Source of the DNA: Nitrospira sp.
Lineage (GTDB): Bacteria; Nitrospirota; Nitrospiria; Nitrospirales; Nitrospiraceae
Length of the DNA stretch: 6,021 bases
NCBI GenBank assembly: GCA_025360665.1
Contig: JANYBU010000373.1
Location: 1-6,021 of the forward strand
Direction: 5' to 3'
A program made the translations under genes and the position numbers. The notes beneath the pieces were generated by a model. That model saw nothing but the letters and a program-made list of their open reading frames with translations. It did not search any database and was not told where the DNA came from. Numbering within the stretch: position 1 is the stretch's first letter; each line of letters opens with the position of its first letter. Shown here one piece after another: positions 4,690 through 6,021 of this stretch.

Positions 4690-6021
4690 ATGGGTGACTA
4701 CGCACTGCTCTATATCTTGTTTGCCCCCTTCGTGGGAGCCATCGCGCTGATCTTCGTCTCCAACCGGCACGCGATGCTCGTGCGGGGGATCGCGGCTGGA
4801 TCAGCCCTTGTCTCCCTGCTCGCCTCACTCTACCTATTCTACGCCTACGATCACGTGAAGGGGGGATTCCAATTCGTCCAGCGATTCGAATGGTCTCGCC
4901 AGTTGGGCATCTCGCTCCACCTCGGGGTAGATGGGATCGGTACCCCGCTGGTGCTGGCATCGGGCATCTTGTTGTTCGCAGGAATTTTCGTGTCCTGGCA
5001 CATCAAGGATCGGATGAAAGAATTCTATATCTGGCTGCTCATCCTCGCCGCTGCCACGATCGGCGTCTTCATGTCGTTGGATCTGTTCTTCCTCTTCTTC
5101 TTCTACGAATTGTCCGTGATCCCCATGTATCTCCTGTTGGGCATGTGGGGAAGCCACACGAAAAAGTACAACGAGATGACGGATCCGGAGGGCCTCAAAC
5201 AGCGGGATTCTGTCGGGTTTATCTTCAACTTCGGATCCAACAGTAAAGAGTATGCCGCGATGAAACTGGTGCTCTTCCTCTCGGCCTTTGCCGTCGCGGC
5301 GTTGATGGGCATCTTGCTGATCTACAAGTACTCGGGGCTTAATACCTTTGACATTCTGGTCCTGCGTGAACAGGCCAAGTTGATGAACATCCCGGTCTTG
5401 GGCACGACGTTGGACAAGATCATTTGGCTACTGATTTTCTTCGGCTTTGCCTCGATCGCTCCGCTGTGGCCGCTGCACTCCTGGTCTCCCGTGGGCCACG
5501 CAGCCGCGCCGGCTGCCACGAGCATGTTGCACGCGGGTGTGCTGATGAAGCTCGGCCATTTCTCCATCATCCGGGTGGCCTTTGAGATTCTGCCGGAGAC
5601 CACCAGAGAACTCATGCCCATCGCGGCCGTGCTCTGCATGTTCAGTATGGTGTATGGCGGGTTGGTGGCGTTCTACGCCAAAGATACAAAGTACGTCATC
5701 GGGTATTCCAGTTCGAGTCACATGGGCTATGTCTTCTTAGGCATGGCCGCCTTGGATTACATCAGCTTGACCGGAGCGGTGATGTATATGTTCGCCCACG
5801 CCATGGCCACGGGCATGCTCTTCGCCATGGCCGGGTGGGTATACGATCAGACGCACACCCGCGACATTCCCTCGCTCGGTGGGCTCTCGAATCGCATGCC
5901 GTTCATCTCCGGCTGTTTCGTGCTTGCTTGTATGGCCTCAATCGGCGTGCCCGGCACCCTGAATTTCATCGCCGAAGTCATGATCATCGTCGGCAGTTGG
6001 AACAAGTATCCGTTCCAAGTC
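4690..6021 (+). CDS. nuoM: NADH-quinone oxidoreductase subunit M, second divergent copy (NuoM2), 3' end outside window
   Basis: An open frame of 444 codons from the ATG at 4690 to the window edge, with no stop. Typical NuoM is about 500 residues, so roughly the last two helices are missing. Family marks are LHLGVDGIGTPLVLASG (76-92), the TM5 glutamate Glu140 in FFFYELSVIPMYLLLGMWG, Lys287 in MLHAGVLMKLGHFSIIR (TM8), His344 in GYSSSSHMGYVFLGM, His370 in YMFAHAMATGMLF followed by DQTHTRDI, and Glu429 in GVPGTLNFIAEVMII. Two departures stand out. The TM7 segment, normally FAFKxPxFPxHTWLPDA, reads FASIAPLWPLHSWSPVGH, so the central lysine is Ile256 and the Pro-Asp is Pro-Val. About 27 extra residues (within 155-187) sit in the loop after TM5, which is cytoplasmic in E. 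coli-like topology. The protein is clearly divergent from NuoM1, so this is an old specialised paralogue rather than a recent duplication. It starts 5 bases after the first nuoM stop. Naming as nuoM follows family; a distinct role as the fourth pump subunit is inferred. Confidence 0.95.
   Translation, partial: MGDYALLYILFAPFVGAIALIFVSNRHAMLVRGIAAGSALVSLLASLYLFYAYDHVKGGFQFVQRFEWSRQLGISLHLGVDGIGTPLVLASGILLFAGIFVSWHIKDRMKEFYIWLLILAAATIGVFMSLDLFFLFFFYELSVIPMYLLLGMWGSHTKKYNEMTDPEGLKQRDSVGFIFNFGSNSKEYAAMKLVLFLSAFAVAALMGILLIYKYSGLNTFDILVLREQAKLMNIPVLGTTLDKIIWLLIFFGFASIAPLWPLHSWSPVGHAAAPAATSMLHAGVLMKLGHFSIIRVAFEILPETTRELMPIAAVLCMFSMVYGGLVAFYAKDTKYVIGYSSSSHMGYVFLGMAALDYISLTGAVMYMFAHAMATGMLFAMAGWVYDQTHTRDIPSLGGLSNRMPFISGCFVLACMASIGVPGTLNFIAEVMIIVGSWNKYPFQV
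5152..5250 (+). other. Inserted loop within second nuoM (after TM5)
   Basis: These codons specify residues 155-187 of NuoM2, between the WG that ends TM5 and the YAAMK that begins TM6. NuoM1 has only six residues in the same place (GGAERH). The insert is highly charged at first (HTKKYNEMTDPEGLKQRD) and ends with an aromatic, Gly- and Asn-containing part (VGFIFNFGSNSKE). The frame is uninterrupted, so it is a real part of the protein. By the usual antiporter-subunit topology it lies on the cytoplasmic face, the same face as the NuoL lateral helix. Confidence 0.8.

Noticed and set aside
4616..5157. Antisense open frames across the nuoM1-nuoM2 junction
   Set aside because: These have Arg-rich or Glu-rich low-complexity translations typical of antisense shadows. 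They overlap strongly conserved NuoM motifs on the + strand.

Overview
This window is the middle and distal part of a respiratory complex I (NADH:quinone oxidoreductase, nuo) operon. It holds six genes on the + strand with almost no space between them: the 3' end of nuoI, complete nuoJ, nuoK, nuoL and a first nuoM, and the first 444 codons of a second, different nuoM that runs off the right edge. No RNA gene, mobile element, CRISPR array, long repeat or convincing terminator is visible.

Layout: 2-241 is the C-terminus of the 2[4Fe-4S] subunit NuoI. 250-774 (NuoJ) and 847-1149 (NuoK) are small membrane subunits of the chain linking the quinone site to the antiporter-like pumps. 1151-3115 is NuoL, the distal pump. 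3125-4684 is NuoM copy 1, and 4690-6021 is NuoM copy 2 (incomplete). The only gap longer than 10 bases is 775-846. The next gene downstream would be expected to be nuoN, but it is outside the window.

The main point of interest is that this is not a standard 14-subunit cluster. Two divergent nuoM genes lie in tandem, and the stretch of NuoL that forms the lateral helix (HL) is about 25 residues longer than in ordinary NuoL. This pairing is the signature of the '2M' complex I, which carries a fourth antiporter-like subunit and is known from Nitrospira and some other lineages. The two NuoM copies also show non-overlapping losses of channel residues. Copy 1 lacks the usual TM11 histidine and is two residues short just before the TM8 lysine. 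Copy 2 lacks the central TM7 lysine (Ile256) and has a loop of about 27 extra residues after TM5. These details are read directly from the sequence; their effect on proton pumping is inferred.

Organism: the moderately GC-rich sequence, tight operon and 2M architecture fit a Nitrospira-like (Nitrospirota) bacterium. This is an inference, because other lineages also carry 2M complexes and the window has no taxonomic marker gene. Together the products form the membrane arm: NuoI passes electrons towards the quinone site, NuoJ and NuoK relay the conformational or electrostatic signal, and NuoL and the two NuoM-type subunits move protons, held together by the HL of NuoL.
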